A stretch of 64,000 nt of DNA from Burkholderiales bacterium (GTDB lineage: Bacteria; Pseudomonadota; Gammaproteobacteria; Burkholderiales; Burkholderiaceae_B), in assembly GCA_027484315.1 (NCBI GenBank), contig JAIXTE010000120.1:1-64000 (forward strand). Direction: 5' to 3'. Of the stretch, positions 35,352 through 44,779 are shown one piece after another (positions within the stretch are counted from its first letter, which is position 1; every line of letters starts with the position of its first letter). A program made the translations under genes and the position numbers. Under the pieces are notes generated by a model, which worked only from the letters and a program-made list of their open reading frames with translations, did no database searches and was not told the DNA's origin.

Positions 35352-35987
35352 ATGAACAACTTCGATCGGCGATCATTCATTAAGGCGGTAAGCACTTTGG
35401 CCGTTATTGGCTCAGTGGATACATTCCTCAACCGTGGAGTGCTGGCCGCAGGTTCTGAACTGGTTCCACCCCCAGATTTGTTTGATCCGGGGCTGGTTGA
35501 CCTGACCTTCTGGTTGCAGCCGCGCACGCTGGAAATGGTTCGTCCGCAATCGGGCGAGCGCTTGAGCATTACCTACTGGAAAGACGGACATCTTAACCCA
35601 ATCGCGTATGAACAGATTTGTGGTTTGCTTCGAGATGTGCAGGCAAATCAGGTTTTCCGCATGGATACCCAGATTATCGACACCTTGTGGGCAGCTCAGG
35701 CCTTTGTGCGCCGCTACGGGTTCTCTGCGCCTGTTGAAATCACGTCGGGTTATCGCAGCCCGAAAACCAATGCACGCCTGATTGAAGCCGGTTTACCTGC
35801 TGCACGCAATTCCCTGCACCTGAAAGGGCAGGCAGTCGATTTCCGCCTGCCGGGCCTGCACCCCAAGGTGCTGGGTGAGCTGGTTGAAGGTTTCCGCACG
35901 GGTGGGGTAGGCTTCTACTTCCGCGTGGGTGCAAAAGGTGGTTGGATTCACGCTGACACTGGCCCGGAACGCAAATGGCGTGGTTAA
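35352..35987 (+). CDS. DUF882/YcbK-type murein endopeptidase, Tat-exported
   Basis: The 211-residue protein starts with a twin-arginine signal (F-D-R-R-S-F-I-K, then a hydrophobic stretch to L-A-A-G). The peptidase M15-like domain keeps zinc ligands: His and Asp in NSLHLKGQAVDFRL and His in GGWIHADTG, with S-G-Y-R-S-P-K upstream. E. coli MepK (YcbK) of this family cleaves mDap-mDap cross-links in peptidoglycan; the same periplasmic role is likely. It precedes the ABC operon by 40 bp. Confidence 0.9.
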   Translation: MNNFDRRSFIKAVSTLAVIGSVDTFLNRGVLAAGSELVPPPDLFDPGLVDLTFWLQPRTLEMVRPQSGERLSITYWKDGHLNPIAYEQICGLLRDVQANQVFRMDTQIIDTLWAAQAFVRRYGFSAPVEITSGYRSPKTNARLIEAGLPAARNSLHLKGQAVDFRLPGLHPKVLGELVEGFRTGGVGFYFRVGAKGGWIHADTGPERKWRG

Positions 35988-36027
35988 ATAAAGCCATCTA
36001 AAAAAGCAACAGTGCGAGGGTGGTTTT

Positions 36028-38325
36028 TTGGCAGTTTTCCAGCGTTTCGCAAAATCGGTCAAGTTGGGTTACAAGGCAGGCAGTTTCGCAATGGCGGCGG
36101 CGTTGTGCCTATCGCTTGCTGCATGCGGCAAAGCGCCCAACAATCCGTATGTGGAAACTGCGGCGGACCAACAAACCAAGACCCTCTACACCGCTTTCAC
36201 TGCGCGCCCAAAACACCTGGACCCCGCGCAGTCTTACACCTCCGATGAAGCCGAGTTCACTTACCAGGTGTATGAGCCGCTTTTTCAATATCATTACCTG
36301 AAACGACCCTACCAGCTCGAGCCCTTGGCTGCCGCGGAAATGCCGGTGCCGGTATATCTGGATGTCCAAGGCAACGCCTTGCCCGAAGATGCCCCGATTG
36401 ATTCGGTCAAAACCAGCGTCTACACCATCAAACTCAAGCCTGGAATCAGGTACCAGCCGCACCCGGCTTTTGCGAAAGACTCACAAGGCGGTTTTTTGTA
36501 TCACCAGTTGGGCGATGCGGCCCGCAAGTTCAACAGCCCCATGCAGTTTGAAGTTCAGGCCACGCGTGAACTGACCGCACACGACTACGTGTATGAAATA
36601 AAAAGGCTGGCCAGTTCACGAATTGTGTCGCCAATTCTCGGCCACATGGGCGATTACGTCGTGGGCCTTGGCGAATTGTCCAAAACCCTGCAGAAACATG
36701 ACAAGGCCCTGAAGGCACAGATTCAGAAAGACACAGGCAGCGCCTTTCCGCCTGCCACATCTGACTTGCCATGGCTGGATTTGCGCCAGTTTGATTTGCC
36801 AGGTGCCAAGGCACTGGACGACCACACGCTCGAAATTCGCGTCAATGGCAAGTACCCGCAGTTTGTGTATTGGTTGGCCATGCCCTTTTTTTTTTTTTTT
36901 TTTTGGGAAGCGGATGCGTTTTACAGCCAGAAAGGCTTTGTAGAAAACAACCTGGTGCTTGATTGGTGGCCTGTGGGGACCGGTGCTTACATGCTGACCG
37001 AGAATGATCCGAATTCCCGCATGGTATTGACGCGCAACCCCAATCACCGGGGAGAGCCTTATCCTTCTGAGGGCGAGCCCGATGATGCCGCCCGCGGTCT
37101 GTTGGCTGATGCAGGCAAAACCATGCCATTCATTGACCGGGTGGTGTTCACCCGCGAGAAAGAGGGCATTCCCTACTGGAACAAGTTTCTGCAGGGCTAT
37201 TACGACACTTCAGGCGTTAGCGCCGACACGTTTGACCAAGCCATTCGCGCCAGTACCGACGGTGACGCCGCTCTGACCCCGGAAATGGAAGAAAAGGGAA
37301 TTCGCCTGGAAACCTCACTGGCCACCAGCCTGTTTTACCTGGGGTTCAACTGGCTTGACCCGGTGGTTGGGCCCGGAAATACGCCGGAAGAAGCGCGCCG
37401 CGCCAAGTTGCTTCGCCAGGCCATTGCCATTGCCGTGGATTGGGAAGAATTCTCGCAAATTTTCACCAATGGACGCGCCATGCCTGCGCATGGCCCGATT
37501 CCTCCAGGCCTGTTTGGTTTCGAGGAAGGCGAGGCCGGTTACAACACCCAGGTGTACGACATTGTAGATGGCAAGCCAGTTCGCAAACCCATCGAAGCCG
37601 CGCTGGCTTTGTTGAAACAGGCTGGCTATGAAAACGGCGTGGACCCGAAAACGCGCCAACCCCTGACACTGGCGCTGGACACTACCGGTGGTGGCCCTGG
37701 TGACAAGGCGCGATTTGACTGGTATCGAAAACAGTTTGCCAAGCTGAACATGCAGCTGGATATTCGCGCCACCGACTGGAACCGGTTTCAAGAAAAAATC
37801 AGAAAGGGCAATGCACAACTTTTCTTTTTGGGCTGGAATGCAGATTACCCCGATCCGGAAAACTTCCTGTTTCTGCTATACGGCCCCAACAGCCGAGCTA
37901 AAACTGCAGGCGAAAATGCGTCTAACTATTCAAATGCACAATACGACGCCATGTTCGAGCGCATGAAAACCATGCCCAACAACGCTGAGCGGGCGGAAAT
38001 CATTTCCACCATGACAGACCTGGTCCAAGACGACGTGCCCTGGCTGTTTGCCTTTGTGCCCAAACAGTTTGGTTTGATCCACGACTGGCATGGCAACGTG
38101 AAGCCCAACGACTTGGCCCGCAACAGCATCAAGTACAAAACCATTGACACCACCAAGCGAGACGCTGCGCGAAATGAATGGAACAAGCCGGACTGGTGGC
38201 CCATCCCCGTGTTGCTGCTGGCCTTAGCCTTGTTCATCTGGCCTGCATGGGCTGCGTGGAAACGCCGCGAGCAGTCCATGGGAATTCGTGAAGAACTGGT
38301 CGATGTCACAGGGGAGCGCCGCTGA
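36028..38325 (+). CDS. Peptide ABC transporter binding lipoprotein with C-terminal membrane segment
   Basis: The family 5 solute-binding protein has 765 residues, longer than the usual 500-600. A lipobox L-A-A-C gives lipidated Cys33. The SBP_bac_5 domain runs to about residue 710. Unusually, it ends with a hydrophobic helix (PIPVLLLALALFIWPAWAAW) and a basic tail, so it may be held at both ends. Six Phe at 287-292 are encoded by a 19-T run. The start is TTG 36028, with GAGGG upstream; ATG 36091 would remove the positive n-region. Its stop overlaps the first permease as TGATG. Confidence 0.88.
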   Translation: MAVFQRFAKSVKLGYKAGSFAMAAALCLSLAACGKAPNNPYVETAADQQTKTLYTAFTARPKHLDPAQSYTSDEAEFTYQVYEPLFQYHYLKRPYQLEPLAAAEMPVPVYLDVQGNALPEDAPIDSVKTSVYTIKLKPGIRYQPHPAFAKDSQGGFLYHQLGDAARKFNSPMQFEVQATRELTAHDYVYEIKRLASSRIVSPILGHMGDYVVGLGELSKTLQKHDKALKAQIQKDTGSAFPPATSDLPWLDLRQFDLPGAKALDDHTLEIRVNGKYPQFVYWLAMPFFFFFFWEADAFYSQKGFVENNLVLDWWPVGTGAYMLTENDPNSRMVLTRNPNHRGEPYPSEGEPDDAARGLLADAGKTMPFIDRVVFTREKEGIPYWNKFLQGYYDTSGVSADTFDQAIRASTDGDAALTPEMEEKGIRLETSLATSLFYLGFNWLDPVVGPGNTPEEARRAKLLRQAIAIAVDWEEFSQIFTNGRAMPAHGPIPPGLFGFEEGEAGYNTQVYDIVDGKPVRKPIEAALALLKQAGYENGVDPKTRQPLTLALDTTGGGPGDKARFDWYRKQFAKLNMQLDIRATDWNRFQEKIRKGNAQLFFLGWNADYPDPENFLFLLYGPNSRAKTAGENASNYSNAQYDAMFERMKTMPNNAERAEIISTMTDLVQDDVPWLFAFVPKQFGLIHDWHGNVKPNDLARNSIKYKTIDTTKRDAARNEWNKPDWWPIPVLLLALALFIWPAWAAWKRREQSMGIREELVDVTGERR
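36886..36904 (+). repeat. 19-T homopolymer inside the binding-protein gene
   Basis: Nineteen Ts in a row encode six Phe plus the first base of Trp293. The downstream frame is intact, so this copy is in the on-phase. Loss or gain of one T would truncate the binding protein and could act as a phase switch, or the count may be a sequencing error. Confidence 0.9.
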
Positions 38326-39302
38326 TGAGCAGTTATCTGGTGCGCCGTGTGCTGTACGGTCTGCTCGTGTTGCTGGGTGTCAACCTGATTACCTTTGTGC
38401 TGTTTTTCCAGGTCAACAGCCCTGACGACATGGCGCGCATGGCCTTGGGCGGCAAACGGGTGGCACAGGAATCAGTTGATCAATGGAAGCGCGAGCGCGG
38501 TTACGATTTGCCCTTGCTCTACAACAGCCAGGCAGAAGGTGCTGGCAAGTTCGGCGAAACCATTTTCTTTCAAAAATCCGTGCCCATGTTCGTGGGTGAA
38601 TTTGGCAGTTCAGACGACGGTCGAAACATTGCCGGTGAAATCGCCAAGCGGGCAGGCCCCAGTTTGGCGCTTGCAGTGCCTGTGTTCATACTCGGCCTGT
38701 TTTTGAACATCGTGTTGTCGCTGTTGCTGACCTTTTTCCGTGGCACTTACCTGGATTTGACTGGCGTGGTGCTGTGCGTGTTGGCCATGTCAATTTCAGG
38801 TTTGTTTTACATCATTGGCGGGCAGTACCTGTTTTCCAAAACACTGGCACTGGTTCCCATTTCCGGATATGACGCCAGTGTTGAAGCTTGGCGCTTTTTG
38901 ATACTGCCGGTGATCATTGGTGTGGTCAGCGGTTTGGGCGGTGGCACGCGCTGGTATCGCACCATTTTCCTGGAAGAAATCAACAAGGATTATGTGCGCA
39001 CGGCCCGCTCGAAAGGCTTGTCGGAAGTGCAGGTGTTGGGTCGGCATGTGTTGCGCAATGGATTGATCCCGATTTTGACTGGCTCTGTCACCGTGATTCC
39101 GCTCTTGTTCATGGGCTCCCTGATCTCGGAATCGTTTTTTGGCATTCCCGGCTTGGGCAGTTACACCATCGAGGCCATTCAGTCGCAGGATTTTGGTGTG
39201 GTGCGGGCCATGGTATTCATCGGTTCGGCGCTTTACCTTGTGGGGCTGATTTTGACTGACATTGCTTACACCATTGCGGACCCCCGGGTTCGTTTGGCCT
39301 AA
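38325..39302 (+). CDS. Peptide ABC transporter permease (DppB/YejB type)
   Basis: The 325-residue permease has a first transmembrane helix at residues 8-30, a periplasmic loop of about 80 residues, five further helices and the cytoplasmic EAA-like motif region (VRTARSKGLSEVQVLGRHVL) that contacts the ATPase. The ATG overlaps the stop of the binding-protein gene, ensuring equal translation. The loop is longer than in DppB, as in YejB-like permeases. It forms the pore with the next permease. Confidence 0.92.
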   Translation: MSSYLVRRVLYGLLVLLGVNLITFVLFFQVNSPDDMARMALGGKRVAQESVDQWKRERGYDLPLLYNSQAEGAGKFGETIFFQKSVPMFVGEFGSSDDGRNIAGEIAKRAGPSLALAVPVFILGLFLNIVLSLLLTFFRGTYLDLTGVVLCVLAMSISGLFYIIGGQYLFSKTLALVPISGYDASVEAWRFLILPVIIGVVSGLGGGTRWYRTIFLEEINKDYVRTARSKGLSEVQVLGRHVLRNGLIPILTGSVTVIPLLFMGSLISESFFGIPGLGSYTIEAIQSQDFGVVRAMVFIGSALYLVGLILTDIAYTIADPRVRLA

Positions 39303-39317
39303 GGAGCGCCAGCCAAC

Positions 39318-40715
39318 ATGATGCCCACACTTTTACTGACTGACGCACTGATCTGGCTGCTGGTGATAGGCTTGCTGGCCTATGCTCGCTCTGTCATCAA
39401 GAACCCCTTGTCCCGCGCCTCGTGGGGGCTGGTGTTTCAATCAAAAATTGCCAGCGCCAGCCTGGTGGTGTTGCTGTTGGCAGTTGCCATTACCCTGCTG
39501 GACAGCGTTCACCTGCGTTTGAATTCCGAGCAACAAAGCCGTTACGCCAGCCCCATTATTTCTGTGCTGGATGTGGCGCTTGGCCCCTTGGCGCATGAGC
39601 GCGAAAAATCCTATTCCGCGCCATTGGCGACACGTGCCCTGAGCAAAGAGGCCATGGAAGTGGATGGCAAGCCGGTTCGCGATTACCCCCGCTTGAAGTT
39701 CGGTGGTGTGCATTTGAGCGATGAAAGCAACAAGGCTCAAGACTTGCTGTTGCGCGCCTACCAAGGGGCGCTGGGTGGTGCGGTGTTGTGGGCCTTTTTC
39801 CTGGTAGCGCTTTGGGTAATTCGGCGTGCCATGGCGCCAGCAGTGGCGCAAAACAGCATTGGCGTTTTCACAGGCAGCGGTGCTTACCTCACCGTGGTGT
39901 GGACACTGTTTGCGCTGTGCATTCTGGGTGGCGTGGTGTCGAAATGGGCCGAGGCTTATCACGTGCTGGGTACCGACAAGGTGGGCGTGGACGTGTTCTA
40001 CATTGCCTTGAAAGGTTTGCGCACAGCCATGTTGATTGGCTTGTTGACCACCTTGCTGACCCTGCCGGTCGGCATTGCCATGGGCCTTGCTGCGGGTTAC
40101 TTCCGTGGATGGGTCGATGATGTCATTCAATACATTTACACCACGCTGAATTCCATTCCTTCCGTATTGTTAATCGCAGCAACCGTGCTGATGTTGCAGG
40201 TGGCCCTCGATGCCAATCCGGAAGCGTTTGCTTCATCGGTTGAGAAAGCCGACCTTCGCCTGTTTTTCCTTTGCGCCATTCTGGGCTTGACCAGTTGGAC
40301 TGGCCTTGCCCGTTTGATTCGCGGAGAAGTGTTGAAGATGCGTGAGCAAGACTACATTCTGGCTGCGCGTGCCAGTGGCGTGTCGAGTGTGAAAATATTG
40401 TTCTCGCATTTGTTGCCCAACCTGATGCACCTGATTTTGATTGCCATGGTCATGGATTTTTCAGGCCTGGTACTGGCTGAAGCCGTGCTCAGTTACGTGG
40501 GCGTGGGTGTTGACCCCAGTACTTTCAGTTACGGCACCATGATCAATGCCGCGCGGCTTGAACTGAGCCGCGACCCCGTGGTGTGGTGGAGCCTTGTGGC
40601 GGCCTTCGTGTTCATGTTGTTGCTGGTGTTGTCCGCTAACCTGTTTGCCGATGCCGTGCGCGATGCTTTTGATCCACGTGCACGCCAGTTGAAACAATCG
40701 TTGGTGAGGGTGTAA
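39318..40715 (+). CDS. Peptide ABC transporter permease (DppC/YejE type)
   Basis: The 465-residue permease is longer than the usual 300-340. Extra N-terminal helices and a periplasmic part of about 90 residues (residues 55-150, with P-L-A-H-E-R-E-K-S-Y) precede the standard binding-protein-dependent transport domain. The EAA-type motif is in YILAARASGVSSVKILFSHLLPN. A D-P-S-T-F-S-Y-G segment near the C-terminus is typical of YejE/DppC. It lies 15 bp after the first permease. Confidence 0.9.
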   Translation: MMPTLLLTDALIWLLVIGLLAYARSVIKNPLSRASWGLVFQSKIASASLVVLLLAVAITLLDSVHLRLNSEQQSRYASPIISVLDVALGPLAHEREKSYSAPLATRALSKEAMEVDGKPVRDYPRLKFGGVHLSDESNKAQDLLLRAYQGALGGAVLWAFFLVALWVIRRAMAPAVAQNSIGVFTGSGAYLTVVWTLFALCILGGVVSKWAEAYHVLGTDKVGVDVFYIALKGLRTAMLIGLLTTLLTLPVGIAMGLAAGYFRGWVDDVIQYIYTTLNSIPSVLLIAATVLMLQVALDANPEAFASSVEKADLRLFFLCAILGLTSWTGLARLIRGEVLKMREQDYILAARASGVSSVKILFSHLLPNLMHLILIAMVMDFSGLVLAEAVLSYVGVGVDPSTFSYGTMINAARLELSRDPVVWWSLVAAFVFMLLLVLSANLFADAVRDAFDPRARQLKQSLVRV

Positions 40716-40719
40716 GCGT

Positions 40720-42564
40720 ATGAGTCTGCTCGACATCCATGGATTAAGTACGCGCTTGGCCAGTGAGGCTGGCTGGGTACATGCGCTGGATGATTTGTCC
40801 CTGGCCATTGAAAAAGGCCAGACTTTTGCCTTGGTGGGTGAGTCGGGTTGCGGCAAGTCCATGACCGCACTCAGTATTGCCCGCCTGCTGCCCGATAGCG
40901 GCGCCATTGTTGCCGGAAGGGTCTGTTTAAGCGAAGGCTCAGGTTCAACAAATTCAATAAGCACCGATGTATTGCGCATCAGCGAAACCGCCATGCGTAC
41001 ACTGCGCGGCAAGCGCATCGCCATGATTTTCCAAGAGCCCGGCACCAGCTTGAACCCGGTCATGACCGTGGGTGATCAACTGACCGAAGTGATTTGCCTG
41101 CACACCGGTGCCAGCAAGTCGGAGGCGTTGCAACAGGCTGCCCATTGGCTGGAGCGGGTGGGTATTCCTGAACCGGCCAAGCGTTTGCAGCAGTATCCCT
41201 TTGAAATGTCGGGTGGGCAAAAACAGCGTGTCATGATCGCCATGGCCTTGAGTGTCAAGCCAGACCTGTTGATTGCCGATGAACCCACCACCGCGCTGGA
41301 TGTGTCCATTCAGGCGCAGGTTCTGGATTTGCTGAAAACCCTGCAACGCGAACAGGGCATGGCGATGTTGCTGATTACGCACGACCTCGCCATTGTGAAA
41401 CAGATGGCCGACACCGTGGGCTTGATGTATGCCGGGCAATTGGTTGAAAAGGCCAGCGTTGCCGAGTTTTTTGCGCATCCACGGCACCCTTATGCGCATG
41501 CCTTGGTGAAGTCGCTGCCCAGCCAGGCCCAGCGCGGCCAGGCCTTGTATGCCCTTGAGGGGCGGGTGCCTTCGCTGGTGAACCCCAAGCCAGGTTGCCG
41601 TTTCGAAGCCCGCTGCATTCATGCACAGGACAACTGCGGCTACAGCACCCCAGAGTTGTTGCAAGCCAGCGAAACACACGCCGTGCGGTGCTTTTACCAC
41701 GCCGATTTGTCGTTTAAAAAGCCAAGTGCAGATGCTGTGCCCGCTGTCGATTCAATCTCTTCAGCTGCCGCAGCCAAAGTGGTGTTGCAAACCGTCTCGC
41801 TGTCGGTGGCCTACCCAGAAAAAGGTGGCCTGTTTCAGAAATCATTCAAGCCGGTGTTGAACAAACTCGATTTGACCCTGCTGCAAGGTCGCACTGTCGC
41901 CTTGGTGGGTGAGTCAGGTTCCGGAAAAACCACTGCGGCGCGCGCCTTGTTGGGTTTGTTGGGCAGCAATGCCAAGGTAGGCGGAGATGTGCTGATGGAA
42001 AGCAGGCCGCTTCGCCAATGGGCGGAACGTGGGCCACACGGGTGGCGTTCCCGCATTCAGTTTGTGTTTCAGGATCCCTTTGCCTCGTTGAACCCACGCC
42101 ACCGCATTGCGGAAATTCTTGAAGAGCCGCTGATCAGTTTGCGGCCTGACCTGGATGCGCCAGCGCGCCAGGTGCGCATTGCAAAAGTGATTGAACAGGT
42201 CAGCATGCCCGTTGAAGCCTTGGCTCGCTTTCCGCACGAGTTTTCAGGTGGGCAGCGCCAACGCATTGCCATTGCGCGGGCCCTCGTGTCTGAGCCAAAA
42301 ATCCTGATTTGTGATGAGCCTACGTCTGCACTGGATGTGTCTGTTCAGGCTCAAATTCTGAATTTGCTCAAGCGTTTGCAAAATGAAACAGGTGTGGCGA
42401 TGTTATTCATCACGCACAATCTGGCTGTAGTGCAATACCTTGCTGACGAGGTGGTGGTATTGCGGCACGGTGAGGTGGTCGAGCGAAGCTCGGCTGAACT
42501 GCTGTTTGCAAACCCTCAACATGCCTATACGCGTCAATTGATCAACGCAGCGCCCATGCTGTGA
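40720..42564 (+). CDS. Duplicated peptide ABC transporter ATPase (YejF-like)
   Basis: The 614-residue protein fuses two ATPases. The first has Walker A GESGCGKS (about residue 40), signature MSGGQKQRV and Walker B L-L-I-A-D-E-P. The second has Walker A GESGSGKT (about residue 395), signature FSGGQRQRI and I-L-I-C-D-E-P. An oligopeptide-transporter C-terminal Cys motif follows the first domain (C-x6-C-x6-C, with P-G-C-R-F-E-A-R-C). One polypeptide supplies both engines, as in E. coli YejF. It starts 4 bp after the second permease. Confidence 0.93.
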   Translation: MSLLDIHGLSTRLASEAGWVHALDDLSLAIEKGQTFALVGESGCGKSMTALSIARLLPDSGAIVAGRVCLSEGSGSTNSISTDVLRISETAMRTLRGKRIAMIFQEPGTSLNPVMTVGDQLTEVICLHTGASKSEALQQAAHWLERVGIPEPAKRLQQYPFEMSGGQKQRVMIAMALSVKPDLLIADEPTTALDVSIQAQVLDLLKTLQREQGMAMLLITHDLAIVKQMADTVGLMYAGQLVEKASVAEFFAHPRHPYAHALVKSLPSQAQRGQALYALEGRVPSLVNPKPGCRFEARCIHAQDNCGYSTPELLQASETHAVRCFYHADLSFKKPSADAVPAVDSISSAAAAKVVLQTVSLSVAYPEKGGLFQKSFKPVLNKLDLTLLQGRTVALVGESGSGKTTAARALLGLLGSNAKVGGDVLMESRPLRQWAERGPHGWRSRIQFVFQDPFASLNPRHRIAEILEEPLISLRPDLDAPARQVRIAKVIEQVSMPVEALARFPHEFSGGQRQRIAIARALVSEPKILICDEPTSALDVSVQAQILNLLKRLQNETGVAMLFITHNLAVVQYLADEVVVLRHGEVVERSSAELLFANPQHAYTRQLINAAPML

Positions 42565-42585
42565 GTTTTACTGGAGAGGTTGAGC

Positions 42586-43884
42586 TTACAAGGCAGCCCA
42601 ATTGTCTTCCACCCTGGGTGAGGCTGGAATGGCCAGCTTCATACCGGGTTTGATGACTTTCTTTTGGCCCAGCCCGTTGACTGACGCCAGGTCTTTTGTG
42701 TTCACGTCAAATCTTTCTGCAATTTCACCCAGTGTGTCTCCTTTCCGGACCGTGTACTGACGAAGGGGTTTCGGGGCTTTGTAATGCGCCAAACCCGCTT
42801 GAATTTTCCGGGAATATTGAACAGGCACCAGCAGGCTGTTGCTGTATGCCGCATACAGTACGGGCTGGTTCAAGCCAGGGTTCAGTTCCCGAATAACGCC
42901 AAGGTCCACGCCTGCCAGCCGTGCCACTTCGCGCAAGTCCACATCTGAATTGCGTTTTATTTCCTCGAAATAAGGCTTGTTGGGAAACTCTGGCAAAGTC
43001 AGGCCAAAACGCTGTGGATTTAGAATCAGGTTTTTCAGGGCTTGAAGCTTCGGGATGTACTGCCGGGTCTCCTGTGGCAAATCCAGGTTGGCCCATGTGG
43101 GCTTTAGACCAGCATCCTGTGCTTTTTTCATGGCTTTCAGCACTGAACCCTCGCCCCAGTTGTAGGAAATCAGGGCCAGGTGCCAATCGCCGTGCATGTT
43201 GTACAGGTATCCCAGGTAATCCAGCGCGGCGCGGGTGGACGCCACCAAGTCGCGCCGTTCATCGACCCACTTGTTTTGTCTCAGGGAATATTGCCTGCCT
43301 GTACTGGGAATGAATTGCCACAGGCCTACAGCCGCTGCAGGGGAACGGGCATGTGGATTGAATTCACTTTCGACGAAAGGCAGCAAGGCCAGTTCAGCGG
43401 GCATGCCGCGTTTTGCACATTCCTGGGCAATGAAGTAAATGTAGGGCTCAGACCGTTCCAGCAGGGCATTGACCATTCGCGTATTTTTGAGCAGTGCCTG
43501 TTCGCGAACCCTGACGTGTCTGGATTCAAGGTCGGGGATTGCAAAACTTTTGCGAATGTCGCTCCACACGTCTTCCTCAGCACCTGCATCGAACTGGAGT
43601 TTGAGTACATCTGTGGGGCCCGACATTTTGAGCACAAGGCCTGGATCGGGCGAAGTGACATTGAACAGATCAGTCTGGTGATTGGAAGCATTCAATGCGA
43701 TTGCTTCGCCTGGTGCCATCGCCCACGCGGCAGGTGACGAAAACAATGTTCCCAGCAGAAGGGAGCAAGCGCACTGTTGCCAGCGAAATGAACGGGGTTT
43801 GGTGCTTTTCTTGAATGAGTTGTCGAATGGTTGCGCTGTCAATGGATGTGTGGCCCGAGTGGGCTGGATGCCAAACGAAAACAC
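42586..43884 (-). CDS. mltD: Membrane-bound lytic transglycosylase D
   Basis: The 432-residue protein has a signal segment (CSLLLGTLFSSPAAWA), an SLT domain with catalytic Glu172 in LLPFVESEFNPHA, the A-V-G-L-W-Q-F-I-P motif, and one LysM repeat at about residues 376-419 (YTVRKGDTLGEIAERF). It cleaves glycan strands of peptidoglycan to 1,6-anhydroMurNAc ends. The start is GTG 43884; E. coli MltD is a lipoprotein but no lipobox is evident here. It is convergent with the ABC operon. Confidence 0.88.
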   Translation of the reverse strand: MFSFGIQPTRATHPLTAQPFDNSFKKSTKPRSFRWQQCACSLLLGTLFSSPAAWAMAPGEAIALNASNHQTDLFNVTSPDPGLVLKMSGPTDVLKLQFDAGAEEDVWSDIRKSFAIPDLESRHVRVREQALLKNTRMVNALLERSEPYIYFIAQECAKRGMPAELALLPFVESEFNPHARSPAAAVGLWQFIPSTGRQYSLRQNKWVDERRDLVASTRAALDYLGYLYNMHGDWHLALISYNWGEGSVLKAMKKAQDAGLKPTWANLDLPQETRQYIPKLQALKNLILNPQRFGLTLPEFPNKPYFEEIKRNSDVDLREVARLAGVDLGVIRELNPGLNQPVLYAAYSNSLLVPVQYSRKIQAGLAHYKAPKPLRQYTVRKGDTLGEIAERFDVNTKDLASVNGLGQKKVIKPGMKLAIPASPRVEDNWAAL

Positions 43885-44005
43885 ATCCTATGAGCAACTT
43901 CAAGCAGGGGTCAATTTAGGGTAGGGTCATGCACCCGATGTGGTGATACCCCCCGAGTTGTTTTATTCCTGCAAACCAGTGAAACCGGAAAAACCAGCGG
44001 GTAAT

Positions 44006-44779
44006 TCAGAAATTGTCTTTGGCTGTTCGAATTGATTTCAATTCATCGGCATTGCTGGCATTCAGAAAGAGGTTGGAAAGCCGTTCAGTTTCCAGCGTAG
44101 AGGGGATGGTACTTGCACCCTGCCCACGTATCACCTTGACCTCTGCTTCTCGCAGCGCAACAGCTTTGGATTCTGGCGCAAAGGAGCGGGCGAATCGCAG
44201 ATTGGATTCTGTGTATTCATGAGCGCAGAACACCTGCGTTTGTGCGGGGAATTGATCGAGTTTGCGAAGTGAGTTGTACATCTGTTCGGCCGTGCCCTCA
44301 AACAGCCTGCCACACCCACCCGAAAACAGGGTGTCCCCCGGGAACATCCACACGGCGTCGCTTTGCATGGTTTCCTTCAATTCAATGACATAGGCCAGAT
44401 GGTCGCTGGTGTGGCCTGGTACCTCCAGAACACGGGCAACAAGGCAATGCACGTCAATCGTATCCCCTTCACGGACTGGGCGGTTAACCTGGGGCACACG
44501 CCCTGTCGCCGGGCCATACACAGGAATGTCTTTTCCGGTTAGTCTCAGTAATGCGTCTATGCCGCCCACGTGGTCCATGTGGTGATGTGTCACAAGAATA
44601 CCGGCAAGGTGATAGCCTTTCGCATCCATAAAAGCTTGAACCGATTTCGCGCAACCGGGGTCTACTACCATGCAGGCTTTGCTTGGCTCGTGCACAATGG
44701 CCCACAGGTAGTTGTCCTGAAAGGCTGGAATGCCGTAAACCGACCAGTTTGAAACTTGAGAAGACTTGAATGATTCCAT
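44006..44779 (-). CDS. gloB: Hydroxyacylglutathione hydrolase (glyoxalase II)
   Basis: The 257-residue metallo-beta-lactamase-fold enzyme has the double metal motif THHHMDHVGG, GHTSDH, F-P-G-D-T-L-F-S-G-G-C-G and CAHEYTESN, and hydrolyses S-lactoylglutathione in methylglyoxal detoxification. The ATG at 44779 agrees with family length. The first 10 bases overlap the divergent methyltransferase ORF if that gene starts at 44770. Confidence 0.92.
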   Translation of the reverse strand: MESFKSSQVSNWSVYGIPAFQDNYLWAIVHEPSKACMVVDPGCAKSVQAFMDAKGYHLAGILVTHHHMDHVGGIDALLRLTGKDIPVYGPATGRVPQVNRPVREGDTIDVHCLVARVLEVPGHTSDHLAYVIELKETMQSDAVWMFPGDTLFSGGCGRLFEGTAEQMYNSLRKLDQFPAQTQVFCAHEYTESNLRFARSFAPESKAVALREAEVKVIRGQGASTIPSTLETERLSNLFLNASNADELKSIRTAKDNF

